From Paenibacillus naphthalenovorans (lineage in GTDB: Bacteria > Bacillota > Bacilli > Paenibacillales > NBRC-103111), in contig NZ_FNDY01000009.1 in assembly GCF_900099895.1 (NCBI RefSeq), positions 44,025-108,024 of the forward strand: 64,000 nucleotides of DNA, in the 5' to 3' direction. Position numbers and translations under genes: made by a program. The notes under the pieces are model-generated. The model worked only from the letters and a program-made list of their open reading frames with translations. It ran no database searches and was not told where the DNA came from. This document shows positions 16,679-25,100 of the stretch, in pieces. Numbering within the stretch: position 1 is the first letter of the stretch; the number at the start of each line of letters is the position of its first letter.

Positions 16679-17668
16679 CTACAGCACCACAAATCCCATT
16701 TTTTCTTTGACCTGACGAAGTACCCGGTTTGCTTGCACTTCGGCCTTCTCCTTGCCTTGACGCAAGACCTCATACAGCTCGCCGGATCCTCTGATTTCGG
16801 CGTACCGCCGCTGAATCGGCTCAAGCACCGCGACAACGGCTTCGGCTAAATCTTTTTTGAACGGCCCGTAGCCTTGTCCCTCGTACTGCGCTTCGATTTC
16901 ACTGATCGATTTGCCAGCGCACTGCGAATAAATGCTGATCAGGTTGCTTACTTCCGGCTTGTTTTGCGGGTCGAATTTTACCTCGCGCCCTGAGTCGGTG
17001 ACGGCACGGCTGATTTTTTTGCGGATCACATCAGGAGCGTCCAGCATGGCGATATAGCTGCCTGCATTCGGATTGCTCTTGCTCATCTTCCTGGAAGCAT
17101 CGTCAAGTGACATAATGCGCGCTCCCACCTCCGGAATGTAAGGCTTGGGTATGGTGAACGTCTCCCCATAGCGGCCGTTAAATCGTTGGGCCAGATCACG
17201 GGTTAGCTCCAAGTGCTGCTTTTGATCGTCACCTACCGGCACCAGATCCGCGTTGTACAGCAAAATATCGGCGGCCATCAGCGACGGATACGTGAACAAG
17301 CCCGCGCCCACGGATTCCTTGCCCGCAGATTTGTCTTTGAACTGCGTCATGCGCTCCAGTTCGCCCATATACGTGAGCGTCGTCATCAGCCATCCGAGCT
17401 CGGCATGAGCGGTCACCGTCGACTGAAGAAATACCGTCGCCTGCTTAGGATCGATCCCTGCCGCCAAATAAAGCGCCGCGACCGCCTCCGTCTGCTCCTT
17501 GAGCGCGGCCGGGTCCTGCGGTACCGTTACGGCATGCAAATCCACCACCATAAAATAACATTCGTGCGAATGCTGAAGCTTGACATAGTTTTGAAGCGCA
17601 CCGATATAATTCCCCAGCGTCAGCTGGCCGCTCGGCTGCATCCCTGAAAGTACTCTTAGTTTGGACAT
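16679..17668 (-). CDS. trpS: Tryptophan--tRNA ligase
   Basis: 329-residue class I aminoacyl-tRNA synthetase that charges tRNA-Trp in the cytoplasm. The HIGH-equivalent lies in PSGQLTLGNYIGAL and the KMSKS loop is exact (KMSKSNPN). GDDQKQHLELTRDLAQRFN is a typical TrpRS segment. Length is normal. It stands alone behind a T-box leader with a UGG specifier, so uncharged tRNA-Trp should switch it on. Confidence 0.97.
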   Translation of the reverse strand: MSKLRVLSGMQPSGQLTLGNYIGALQNYVKLQHSHECYFMVVDLHAVTVPQDPAALKEQTEAVAALYLAAGIDPKQATVFLQSTVTAHAELGWLMTTLTYMGELERMTQFKDKSAGKESVGAGLFTYPSLMAADILLYNADLVPVGDDQKQHLELTRDLAQRFNGRYGETFTIPKPYIPEVGARIMSLDDASRKMSKSNPNAGSYIAMLDAPDVIRKKISRAVTDSGREVKFDPQNKPEVSNLISIYSQCAGKSISEIEAQYEGQGYGPFKKDLAEAVVAVLEPIQRRYAEIRGSGELYEVLRQGKEKAEVQANRVLRQVKEKMGFVVL

Positions 17669-17715
17669 GTTTCGTTTGCCTCCCTTTCATTATGCGACCT
17701 CATTCCATTGACAAT

Positions 17716-18020
17716 ACAAAAAGGCCTTCCGCCGCAAGGGACGAAAGACCGTGGTGCCACCCTAATTCGCTCGACCAGCCATCCGGTATAATAACGCAGG
17801 CATAGGACGAGCCTTGATCTCCTGTAACGGGGAGAAGCCGGAACGGCATACAGGTGTACCGGATGCATAGCCATGACTGCCCCGACAGGGGTTCTCCAGC
17901 GCACGTTCAACCGTCAGCTCAAGGATCCATTCGTACGGCCGCCGCCCGCCGGTTCACACCTCCCACCGGCTCTCTGGAGGGCTTGACTCCGTCTACTTGT
18001 TCCCGTCATCGCTTATTAGA
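17716..18020 (-). ncRNA. T-box leader of trpS (Trp specifier)
   Basis: Read on the minus strand: stem I with AGAGAGCCGGTGGGAGGTG, a specifier loop GAATGGATCC with UGG at 17927-17929, the T-box core AGGGTGGCACCACGG (about 17749-17763) and a terminator hairpin ending GGAAGGCCTTTTTG (to about 17717). The core pairs with the acceptor end of uncharged tRNA-Trp to favour the antiterminator. This fills the 470-bp gap between trpS and the next gene. Confidence 0.93.
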
Positions 18021-18103
18021 GGTCATTGTACCTAACCGCCATTCCTCTGTCAACCGTAACTCCCAAATTCTTGTCCTATATACGTCTTCTCCGGCATACG
18101 ATA

Positions 18104-18118
18104 TAATAATTATTACGA
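18104..18118. promoter_or_regulatory. Zur-like 7-1-7 operator before the UPF0718 permease
   Basis: TAATAATTATTACGA matches the Bacillus Zur core TCGTAATNATTACGA at 12 of 14 defined positions; it fits Fur or PerR boxes less well (about 11 of 14). It lies 21 bp before the GTG start. Identity of the regulator is inference. Confidence 0.5.
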
Positions 18119-18138
18119 AATACAAGGAGACATGACCC

Positions 18139-19227
18139 GTGCAAACGATTATCACCCGATGGATAACCAACATCCTTGCTGTTCTGTGCATCATGATGCT
18201 GTTTCTTATTTATACCCAAAAACAACCCCCCGATCTGTCTTTCATTACAGCCGACAGCATACAAAATTTCAAAACGCTCTTCATCAGCATCATACTCGAG
18301 GCGCTGCCTTTCGTTCTCCTTGGGGTCTTCGTCGCGGCCCTGCTTCAGATGTTCGTCTCGGAGCAAACGATCCGCCGCTTGACTCCGAAAAACCCGGTGC
18401 TTGGCGTCATCTTCGCCTGCGTAATGGGCATCATCTTCCCGCTGTGCGAATGCGGCATGATCCCGGTCATCCGCCGTCTGGTCCTTAAGGGGATGCCGGT
18501 TTACATAGCCGTTGTGTTCATTCTGGCGGGTCCGATCATTAATCCCGTCGTGTACGCTTCGACCTTCATGGCGTTTCGCAGCCGGCCGGAAATCGCTTAT
18601 TCGCGGATGGCGCTGGCTTTTATTGTGGCCGCGACCATCGGACTGATCATTTACCGTTTTGTCAAGAGCAATCCCATGCGCGGATTCTCCAGCGCTCCGA
18701 CAGCTCGCGATCACAAGCATGACCATTCCCATGAACACATACATACTCATGAGGACAGTCATCATCACAGTCACGGCCATGAGCACCACCACGCACACGG
18801 GCATGGCCAAAGCCAGACCGGCCGCATGTTTGCCATTCTGGGGCATGCATCCGACGAGTTCTTCGACATGGGCAAATATCTGATTTTCGGCGCGTTTCTC
18901 ACGGCCGTTATCCAGACCTTTATGTCCAGGGAAAGCCTTGTCACGATCGGAGAAGGAGCCGTCAGCTCCCATCTTTTTATGATGGCGCTTGGTTATGTCC
19001 TGTCGCTTTGTTCGACCTCCGACGCTTTTGTGGCCTCGTCCTTTACAACGACCTTTCAGGCCGGATCCCTTCTTACGTTCCTTGTCTTTGGACCGATGCT
19101 CGACGTGAAAGGAACGCTTATGCTGTTGTCCGCCTTCAGAGCCAAATTCGTGGCTCTGCTCTCGATATTGATCGTTATCGTCGTACTCGCCGCTTCGCTT
19201 TTATTTGAGCGTATTTTTTTCCTATAG
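18139..19227 (+). CDS. UPF0718-family permease with His-rich loop (YcgR-like)
   Basis: 362 residues starting at GTG (AAGGAG 9 bp upstream). Two blocks of about four membrane helices flank a central cytoplasmic loop (about residues 192-232) in which His alternates with Asp/Glu/Ser. The conserved family motifs IFPLCECGMIPVIRRL and LSLCSTSDAFVASSF are present. Family members are predicted permeases next to a TIGR03943 protein, as here (21-bp gap). The His-rich loop and the upstream Zur-like box suggest metal-ion handling; the substrate is not demonstrated. Confidence 0.85.
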   Translation: MQTIITRWITNILAVLCIMMLFLIYTQKQPPDLSFITADSIQNFKTLFISIILEALPFVLLGVFVAALLQMFVSEQTIRRLTPKNPVLGVIFACVMGIIFPLCECGMIPVIRRLVLKGMPVYIAVVFILAGPIINPVVYASTFMAFRSRPEIAYSRMALAFIVAATIGLIIYRFVKSNPMRGFSSAPTARDHKHDHSHEHIHTHEDSHHHSHGHEHHHAHGHGQSQTGRMFAILGHASDEFFDMGKYLIFGAFLTAVIQTFMSRESLVTIGEGAVSSHLFMMALGYVLSLCSTSDAFVASSFTTTFQAGSLLTFLVFGPMLDVKGTLMLLSAFRAKFVALLSILIVIVVLAASLLFERIFFL

Positions 19228-19248
19228 CTGCCAATACAGAAACAAGGG

Positions 19249-20220
19249 GTGTGCGCTGTGAATTCTCGTGTGCTTAGCCTGCATCATCTGGTAAAAGCGG
19301 TCATTTTATTAGGTTTCGCCGTCTATATTGCCTATCTCGTCAAAACAGACCTGATCCTGCTGTACATCGCGCCGCGCATGGTCGGCTATGTCAAATGGTC
19401 CGCGATCGCATTTTACGCCGTTGCCGCTTATCAATTGTATCGGGGAATAAAAGCCTTTCGCGGGCCGGCGGCGGCCTCCTGCGATTGCGGCCACGACCAC
19501 CTTCCGTCCCGCTCGCTCTTCAAAAACGCGATCATTTACGGACTGTTTGCTTTCCCTCTGCTGATCGGGTTTCTCCTCCCTGATACAACGCTTGGCAGCA
19601 GCCTGGCCGCCAAGAAGGGGATGAACCTGAGCAGCTCGAGCTCCGTCAAAAAGGACGGTCTTGCCTTGGATAGCGCCTCCGGAGCCGAAAGCAGCGAAGC
19701 GGATTCCGGTGAGACGAAGACAGAAGACCCCGGCCCCGGCGATTCCGGTACGGTTTCCGGAACTGCAGCGTCGGAAAACGAAATGTTCCCGTCCGACAAA
19801 TTTACGGAGCAGTATGCCAACTATGCGAAAAAGCTGTATCAGGAAGAGCTGATCCAGGTCAGGGAAGAATTTTTCATTGAAACGTTGACATCCGTGGATC
19901 TGTATCTCGACCGGTTTATCGGCAAGAAGCTGGAAATGACCGGATTTGTCTACCGTCAGGAAGAAATGAAAAACAACCAATTCGTAGTCGGGCGCTTCTC
20001 AATTCAATGCTGTTCGGCCGATGCCGCCCCGTTCGGGGTGCTGGCGGAATACGACCGGGCGGCTGCGCTTGCCGACGACAGTTGGGTTACGGTAACAGGG
20101 ACGATCGGCAAAACCACATTCAACGACATCGAGATTATGGTATTGAAGGTGGAGAAGGTAGCCAAAGCGGAGCCGTCGAAAAATCCTTACGTGTATCCGA
20201 ACTTCGATTTTGGGGCTTAA
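19249..20220 (+). CDS. TIGR03943/DUF1980-family membrane protein (YcgQ-like)
   Basis: 323 residues. Three hydrophobic segments in the first ~120 residues (one with a CDCGHDH metal-type motif at about 80-86) are followed by a low-complexity Ser/Glu/Gly-rich linker. The soluble C-terminal domain contains GRFSIQCCSADAAPFG and VTVTGTIGKTTFNDIEIMV. This is the usual partner of UPF0718 permeases and the genes are translationally close. It probably helps the permease at the outer membrane face. Molecular function is unknown. Confidence 0.83.
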   Translation: MCAVNSRVLSLHHLVKAVILLGFAVYIAYLVKTDLILLYIAPRMVGYVKWSAIAFYAVAAYQLYRGIKAFRGPAAASCDCGHDHLPSRSLFKNAIIYGLFAFPLLIGFLLPDTTLGSSLAAKKGMNLSSSSSVKKDGLALDSASGAESSEADSGETKTEDPGPGDSGTVSGTAASENEMFPSDKFTEQYANYAKKLYQEELIQVREEFFIETLTSVDLYLDRFIGKKLEMTGFVYRQEEMKNNQFVVGRFSIQCCSADAAPFGVLAEYDRAAALADDSWVTVTGTIGKTTFNDIEIMVLKVEKVAKAEPSKNPYVYPNFDFGA

Positions 20221-20253
20221 GCCCGGAAAATCAACTCTGACATAGCACCCAAG

Positions 20254-20303
20254 TAAAAAAGGGCTCCCCAACCACCCCCGATTCATGGGGTGGTTGGGGA
20301 GCC
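20254..20303. terminator. Strong bidirectional terminator
   Basis: A 17-bp GC-rich stem, GGCTCCCCAACCACCCC with its complement, around 20262-20303. The minus-strand exit has TTTTTTACTT. It separates the convergent TIGR03943-like gene and the hypothetical gene at 20327. Confidence 0.88.
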
Positions 20304-20326
20304 TCGCTTTCTACGCTTGAGGAATA

Positions 20327-20839
20327 TTATGATGCCGATCCATTCCGGGCCGGCGGCTCCAACCGCTGAAGAAGGCTTTTTACGGTTTCCACGGTATCTT
20401 TGTAATACGGCCGGTAGCCGTCCAGATCTTTCGTAAAGCGGAGAAACTCCAAACCGATGGCACGAACCTGGCTTACATATTCCGCTTCATCCACCACATA
20501 GCCGGCCAGCTTGCGAGGGGGCATATCCTGCCGCTCCTCCACCTCCGTCAGTTCCAATTCATTCTCAGGAAGATGACGGACAATGAAGGAATACGCCCGG
20601 CACTCCGGATCGCCGCAGCCGCAGACGAAAAAAGGCACCTGATGCCAGCGCTCCGCATCCGTCCAGCGATTGGGCTCAACGTCCTCATGCATACTTAACA
20701 GCAGGGCCGGCAGGCCCACATCCACACAAAGCGGCTCCTCGATCAATATTTCCCCATCGATTTCCATCCGCACATCCGCCTGAATGATCTGTAAATCGGC
20801 GTCAAACGACCAGCCGCTGTAAACCAAATGAAAACTCAT
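20327..20839 (-). CDS. Conserved hypothetical protein with Cys cluster
   Basis: 170 residues, acidic, soluble. Beta-rich N-terminal half with a VCGCGDPECRAY cluster (about residues 72-83) that could bind zinc; a helical C-terminus ends after LLQRLEPPARNGSAS. I do not recognise a named family. It stands alone, with a weak ribosome site before the ATG and the strong terminator behind it. Confidence 0.7.
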   Translation of the reverse strand: MSFHLVYSGWSFDADLQIIQADVRMEIDGEILIEEPLCVDVGLPALLLSMHEDVEPNRWTDAERWHQVPFFVCGCGDPECRAYSFIVRHLPENELELTEVEERQDMPPRKLAGYVVDEAEYVSQVRAIGLEFLRFTKDLDGYRPYYKDTVETVKSLLQRLEPPARNGSAS

Positions 20840-20884
20840 CTATTCCATCAACCCCCATATGGTGACATTTACCAATTTTTCTTG

Positions 20885-20914
20885 TGGGTATTATTTTTAC
20901 CTTGGAACATACTA
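20885..20914 (+). promoter_or_regulatory. Predicted sigma-G promoter of the second SASP gene
   Basis: TGGGTA (20885-20890) and CATACTA (20908-20914) are separated by 17 bp. The -10 is the exact forespore consensus; the -35 is partial. It lies 23 bp before the start codon. Confidence 0.6.
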
Positions 20915-20937
20915 CCTAATGAACGGAGGTGAGATCG

Positions 20938-21165
20938 ATGGGCGCAGGACAATCCCGCAGCAGCAACACTTTAGTAGTTCCTCAAGCTTCTCAGGCTTTG
21001 GACCAATTGAAGTATGAAGTTGCTCAAGAGTTGGGCATTCAAATTCCTCAAGACGGGTACTATGGCTTCATGGCAACTCGTGACACCGGAGCAATTGGGG
21101 GCCACATCACACGTCGTCTGGTTCAAATTGCCGAGCAGCAGCTTGCAGGCAAATTCACAAGATAA
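20938..21165 (+). CDS. Alpha/beta-type small acid-soluble spore protein
   Basis: 75 residues, start at the ATG behind CGGAGGTGAG. It has the same protease-site region (LKYEVAQELGI) and C-terminal GGHITRRLVQIAEQ box as the SASP at 16069-16296; it differs at Thr11, Phe44 and the tail. The pair is most simply a duplication, with both copies under sigma-G-like promoters. It coats spore DNA and supplies amino acids on germination. Confidence 0.96.
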   Translation: MGAGQSRSSNTLVVPQASQALDQLKYEVAQELGIQIPQDGYYGFMATRDTGAIGGHITRRLVQIAEQQLAGKFTR

Positions 21166-21249
21166 TGACTACCCGAATACTTATCAATGGCGGCTCCAGG
21201 ACGGGGTCGTCTTTTTTCGCTTCATTCTATTATAACGGAAATCTGAATA

Positions 21250-21294
21250 TAAAGAACAGGCCTCCGGGAACGCCGGAAGCCTGTTCTTTATAAC
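21250..21294. terminator. Hairpin between SASP and a convergent gene
   Basis: AAAGAACAGGC-TCCGG pairs with CCGGA-GCCTGTTCTTT across GAACG. Both exits are A/T-rich, so it probably ends both the SASP transcript and the minus-strand gene. Confidence 0.75.
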
Positions 21295-21336
21295 GAATAA
21301 TGGGTTAAAAAAAATATAAAGTCCTGAATCTTAGTC

Positions 21337-21702
21337 CTACCGCTTCGAGCCGTTATACAAGCTTGCCATATTATAATTCGATTCGAAGATGACGCTTGTA
21401 CACAACAAATTTTGGCGCATAGCAAACTCAAATTGAATTTCCCCATGCGTCCAGCACTTTAGCTTTAACGATTCTAACGCGGTTTGGCGAAAAGAATGCT
21501 GGTGGGTTTCCGACAGTCCGCGTTCGTTTTTCTTCAGTTCCGTCCCCTTCGTTTCCAAAGGAAAATGGCGAATTCCGAATTTACCGATCATGTTATTCCG
21601 AATTTGGACGAATACTGTCCCAGAGGTGAGCTGCGCGAGTTCCTCCTTCAACTCGCGGAAAACCAAGTCCAGCTGTCGGGCCAAAGGCAGCTGCTCCAAC
21701 AT
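21337..21702 (-). CDS. Hypothetical protein
   Basis: 121 residues from the ATG that follows AGGAGG by 6 bp; an in-frame GTG lies one codon earlier. The N-terminal ~35 residues look helical (ARQLDLVFRELKEELAQL). The rest is mixed strand with many Asn/Gln/Lys and ends NMASLYNGSKR. No known motif, signal or membrane segment was recognised. The good ribosome site supports expression. Confidence 0.65.
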   Translation of the reverse strand: MLEQLPLARQLDLVFRELKEELAQLTSGTVFVQIRNNMIGKFGIRHFPLETKGTELKKNERGLSETHQHSFRQTALESLKLKCWTHGEIQFEFAMRQNLLCTSVIFESNYNMASLYNGSKR

Positions 21703-21848
21703 CACAATCCTCCTTTCTTTTGAATTAATGGTATATTATGTATTTCTGAGACTGTAGACCTATTATAGGATATTTTAACTATTTATTCAACAGAATTTTA
21801 CAAAAATTTGATAAAAAATACAGGTACCTCAGTTCCTGTCATAAATCG

Positions 21849-22241
21849 TCAATCGATATCGCAGATATCGCTATTCAGCTCGATAATGTTTCGGTCCGGA
21901 TCCAATATGAAGATTTGCGGAAACCCGGCTCTGGGATGCGGCCTGGCGTCGTATTCGATGCCACAGGATTCCAGCCAGGCCAGCGCTTCCTTATAGCTCT
22001 TCACCCTCAAAGCCAAATGACCGTCCCGCGTATCGATCCCGCTCTTCCTGATCGTTTCTCCCGGATGAACAATCAAATGCAGCTGCTGACCGCCGCTGCC
22101 GACGGCAAACCATGCTCCGGCAAAATCAAACGGAGGACGCTCCAGCTCCTCGAGCCCCAGCACCTCTTTATAGAATGCTTTGGCCCGCTCCAAATCCGTG
22201 ACGCACAGGCTGACGTGATGTATCGAGTGAATGGACAGCAT
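21849..22241 (-). CDS. VOC-family (glyoxalase/bleomycin-resistance fold) protein
   Basis: 130 residues in two beta-alpha-beta-beta-beta modules. It opens with HSIHHVSLCVTDLERAKAFY, the typical first strand and helix; His8, His74 and Glu123 (near DPDRNIIELN) are plausible metal ligands. Relatives include glyoxalase I-like and dioxygenase-like enzymes. Substrate cannot be called. It is monocistronic. Confidence 0.88.
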   Translation of the reverse strand: MLSIHSIHHVSLCVTDLERAKAFYKEVLGLEELERPPFDFAGAWFAVGSGGQQLHLIVHPGETIRKSGIDTRDGHLALRVKSYKEALAWLESCGIEYDARPHPRAGFPQIFILDPDRNIIELNSDICDID

Positions 22242-22547
22242 GCTTTTGCTTTGCCCCCTTTTTTCTTACCGGATATCACTACTATATTTAAAATCTTATT
22301 TAATGACAACACTTCTTTCTTCCGAGTCCGGCCATAATAAATGGGACAGTCCACTTATTTCCGTTAAAAATTCTTAGCGATTGCAATAAAGAAGTTTCCA
22401 TCAGCCTACTCAAAACAAATGTTAAGATAATGGGTGCCATGGGGACGTCCAATTTTTTCAGCAAATAACCAACGATTCCAAAAATCGGATGATTTTACTA
22501 ACGACTCCCCTCCATCAACCCCATCATTGACGATGGATAACATAACG
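22242..22547. other. Intergenic stretch without a gene
   Basis: About 300 bp, AT-richer than its surroundings, with stops in all frames and no ribosome site. GGGACAGTCCAC (about 22341) and GGGGACGTCCAA (about 22441) are similar 12-mers 100 bp apart. They might be ends of an eroded mobile element, but no transposase trace is visible. Confidence 0.4.
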
Positions 22548-22590
22548 CCAAAGAAGCAGAACCCTCAACCTGCTGGTTCTGCTTCTTTGT
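22548..22590 (-). terminator. Terminator of the M3 peptidase gene
   Basis: A perfect 14-bp stem, AAAGAAGCAGAACC with its complement, around an 11-base loop. It lies about 30 bp beyond the peptidase stop on the minus strand; the T-tract is short. Confidence 0.75.
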
Positions 22591-22618
22591 GTACATAGAT
22601 AACCCTTGGAAATTCCCC

Positions 22619-24409
22619 CTACTCGGTCAACCGCAGAAATTCCTGCACATCGGCGACGGAGAGGTCCATGGCCTGCTGCCAGAAGTCCGGCTTCCGCAGA
22701 TCAACGCCAAGGTGCTTATGCGCCAATTCTTCAACGGTCATGCGGCCGGTATCGCGGAGAAGCGCTACATATTGGTCCTCAAAAGCGGCTCCTCGGCGGA
22801 GCGCTTCCGCATACAGGCCGGTGCTGAACATATAACCGAACGTGTATGGGAAATTGTAGAAAGGCACTTCCGTAATATAAAAATGCAGTTTTGACGCCCA
22901 GAAGTGCGGGTGGTATTGGTCCAGCGCATCACGGAATGCCGTTTTTTGCGCCGAAAGCATCAGCTCGTTCAGGCGGTCCGTGCCGACAAGCCCTTTGCGC
23001 CGTTCTTCATAGAACGCCGTTTCGAACAGAAAACGCGCATGAATGTTCATATAAAATGCGACGGAACGCTGAATCTTGTCTTCGAGCAGGGTCAGCCGCG
23101 CTTCTTCCGTCTCTGCCGCTTTTACCGCCGCATCGGACACGACCATCTCTGCGAACGTAGACGCCGTCTCCGCCACGTTCATGGCGTATTCTTGGGCCAA
23201 CGCGGGCAAATCGTTCATCACATGCTGATGATAACCGTGACCCAGCTCATGGGCCAGCGTCGACACGTTCGATGCCGTACCCGCATAAGTCATAAAAATG
23301 CGCGTCTCCTTATGGATCGGGAACGAGGTGCAAAATCCGCCGGGCCGTTTGCCTGGACGGTCCTCCGCTTCAATCCACCCGTTCTCGAATGCCTTGACGG
23401 CAAAATCGGCCATTTTCGGACTAAAGCGGTGGAACTGCTCCACAATCAGCTGTGCGCCCTCATCATAGCTATAATGGATGCTTCCCTGCCCGACCGGTGC
23501 GTCGACATCGTGCCAGCTCAGCTTCCGAACGCCGATCAGCTTCGCTTTCCGTTCCAGATAGCGGACAAAAACGTCTTTGCCGCCTTCTATAACCCCCCAC
23601 ATCGCATCCAGCGTTTCTTTCGACATCCGGTTAATGGCGAGAGGCTCTTTAAGAATCGAGTCCCAGCCGCGGCGCTCGTACAGCTTGATGCGGAAGCCTC
23701 CCAGATGGTTAAGCGCATCGGCGCAGTAATCGGCATGCTCCGCCCATCTTTCCTCCCAGCTATGGAAAAGCCTCTCCCTGACGGCGCGGTCCGGGCTGTG
23801 CATCTTATTGGCGGCTTGGCCTGCAGACAGCTCGACGACGGCGCCGTTCTCCTCGAACGGTACACGGAACTTGCTGACGGTCGTATTGTACAGTTCGCCC
23901 CAGCCATGATATCCGTCGACGGCCAATTCGTTAACCAATGCTTCCTGCTCCGGCGGAAGCTTTTCTGCCGCCAATGCCCTACGCTCCGCAAGAGGATAGG
24001 CAATACCCTGAAGCTCCGGGTGCTGCAGCAGCGCTTTCCACTCCACGCTCCCGATTCGGGTCAACAGGTCGTCGAACCGTGTACTGGCGGAAGCATAGGC
24101 AGCACCGATAGTTCTGACCTGTCCCGCCAGAATAACCGCCTGCTTGTCGTTCTGATTTTCCGCAGCCAAACAAGCTGTGAATGAATCCGCCTCGCGGATT
24201 TTAAGCAGAGCCTTTTGCAGCAGCCCGGCTACTGACGGCAGCGATGCTGCCAAATTCGACGCCTGGCCGGACGCCAGCCTGCCGAGCTCCTGCTCCAAGA
24301 CGGCAATATCCGCACGAAGCCCTTCCAAAAACTGCACAAAAGCCTGAGAATGGCTTCCTCCCTCAAAAAAACGATTCAAGTCCCATGTTTGTGGCAATGG
24401 ACTCCGCAT
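22619..24409 (-). CDS. M3-family oligoendopeptidase F-type metallopeptidase
   Basis: 596 residues from the ATG behind GAGGTG; an in-frame GTG five codons earlier carries the ribosome site itself. The zinc motif HELGHGYHQH is intact and a downstream Glu ligand lies in the ETASTFAEMVV helix. It cleaves short peptides in the cytoplasm and probably serves peptide turnover. Length and domain order are normal for the PepF/oligoendopeptidase group. Monocistronic with its own terminator. Confidence 0.93.
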   Translation of the reverse strand: MRSPLPQTWDLNRFFEGGSHSQAFVQFLEGLRADIAVLEQELGRLASGQASNLAASLPSVAGLLQKALLKIREADSFTACLAAENQNDKQAVILAGQVRTIGAAYASASTRFDDLLTRIGSVEWKALLQHPELQGIAYPLAERRALAAEKLPPEQEALVNELAVDGYHGWGELYNTTVSKFRVPFEENGAVVELSAGQAANKMHSPDRAVRERLFHSWEERWAEHADYCADALNHLGGFRIKLYERRGWDSILKEPLAINRMSKETLDAMWGVIEGGKDVFVRYLERKAKLIGVRKLSWHDVDAPVGQGSIHYSYDEGAQLIVEQFHRFSPKMADFAVKAFENGWIEAEDRPGKRPGGFCTSFPIHKETRIFMTYAGTASNVSTLAHELGHGYHQHVMNDLPALAQEYAMNVAETASTFAEMVVSDAAVKAAETEEARLTLLEDKIQRSVAFYMNIHARFLFETAFYEERRKGLVGTDRLNELMLSAQKTAFRDALDQYHPHFWASKLHFYITEVPFYNFPYTFGYMFSTGLYAEALRRGAAFEDQYVALLRDTGRMTVEELAHKHLGVDLRKPDFWQQAMDLSVADVQEFLRLTE

Positions 24410-24570
24410 AGGGCAACACCTCACCTTTCGTATTTTATGTATTCCTTTCCATTAAACCATAATTCAGGCTCAGGCCCAAATGTGCGGATGCCCTATTTTT
24501 CAGTTGAATTGCAGGCCGCGAATATGATTAAATGGAGTCTAAAGATCTTTAGACTGGAGGGTGCCGCTGT

Positions 24571-24762
24571 ATGAGACCACTTCCCATTTCTCCGGAGACT
24601 GCCCAGAGACTGGCCAGGGAACTGAACGTTCCGATCGAGCATTTAATGCATATGCCCCAACACATTTTGATGCAAAAGCTGGCTGAGCTGGCCAAGAAAA
24701 AACCGGACGAATCCGCAGCAAAGAACGATGCGCCGGAATCCGGCCGTCCGACCTCGGAGTAG
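24571..24762 (+). CDS. YycC-like small protein
   Basis: 63 residues. The core MRPLPISPETAQRLARELN followed by VPIEHLMHMPQHILMQKLAEL matches the short YycC family of Bacilli (known from memory), with a polar, disordered-looking C-terminal tail. CTGGAGGGTG precedes the ATG. It lies 3 bp before the next small gene, so the two are cotranscribed. Function is unknown. Confidence 0.8.
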   Translation: MRPLPISPETAQRLARELNVPIEHLMHMPQHILMQKLAELAKKKPDESAAKNDAPESGRPTSE

Positions 24763-24765
24763 CCC

Positions 24766-25005
24766 ATGATTCCATTTGCCCATACTTGGCCTTATGATCG
24801 GATCGGACAAGACGTATATGTACAAAGCTGCCCCTTCTGCCAGGCCGCCAACGTGCTGCTGAAACTCAAAGCGAAAGACCTGGCGGAACTTCGGGAAGGG
24901 GTAAAAAAACTGCTCGTCTTCCCGTGCTGCCGAAACAAATTGACTCTGGTTGATGCCGACCAGGACTACCTGCTGGCGGACCGCCCGCTTCGCCGAAACA
25001 GCTGA
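24766..25005 (+). CDS. Small Cys-rich hypothetical protein
   Basis: 79 residues. Two Cys pairs (SCPFCQA near residue 21 and FPCCRNK near 53) could form one zinc-binding site; no membrane segment. It begins 3 bp after the YycC-like stop and is followed by a strong hairpin terminator. No family name can be given. Its partner gene suggests a vegetative housekeeping or stress setting, which is inference. Confidence 0.72.
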   Translation: MIPFAHTWPYDRIGQDVYVQSCPFCQAANVLLKLKAKDLAELREGVKKLLVFPCCRNKLTLVDADQDYLLADRPLRRNS

Positions 25006-25039
25006 ACCGCATTCCCGCTTTTCTTGCGAGGGAAAAGAA

Positions 25040-25095
25040 TAAAAAGCTTAAAGCTCCGACAGACCATGGTCATGCGGGAGCTTTAAGCTTTTTCG
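25040..25095. terminator. Bidirectional terminator
   Basis: AAAAAGCTTAAAGCTCC pairs with GGAGCTTTAAGCTTTTT over a ~20-base loop. It separates the YycC-like unit from the convergent DUF2225 gene. Confidence 0.88.
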
Positions 25096-25100
25096 GGCCT

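Noticed and set aside
18076-18972. Long minus-strand reading frame (298 codons)
   Set aside because: Antisense to the UPF0718 permease; the His codons of the real protein create a repetitive, charged shadow sequence.
22341-22452. Two similar GGGAC-GTCC 12-mers considered as insertion sequence ends
   Set aside because: No transposase fragment, no target duplication and only partial identity; kept only as a note on the intergenic stretch.
22904-24184. 426-codon plus-strand reading frame
   Set aside because: Antisense to the M3 peptidase, which has an intact HELGH motif; no ribosome site and no domain.
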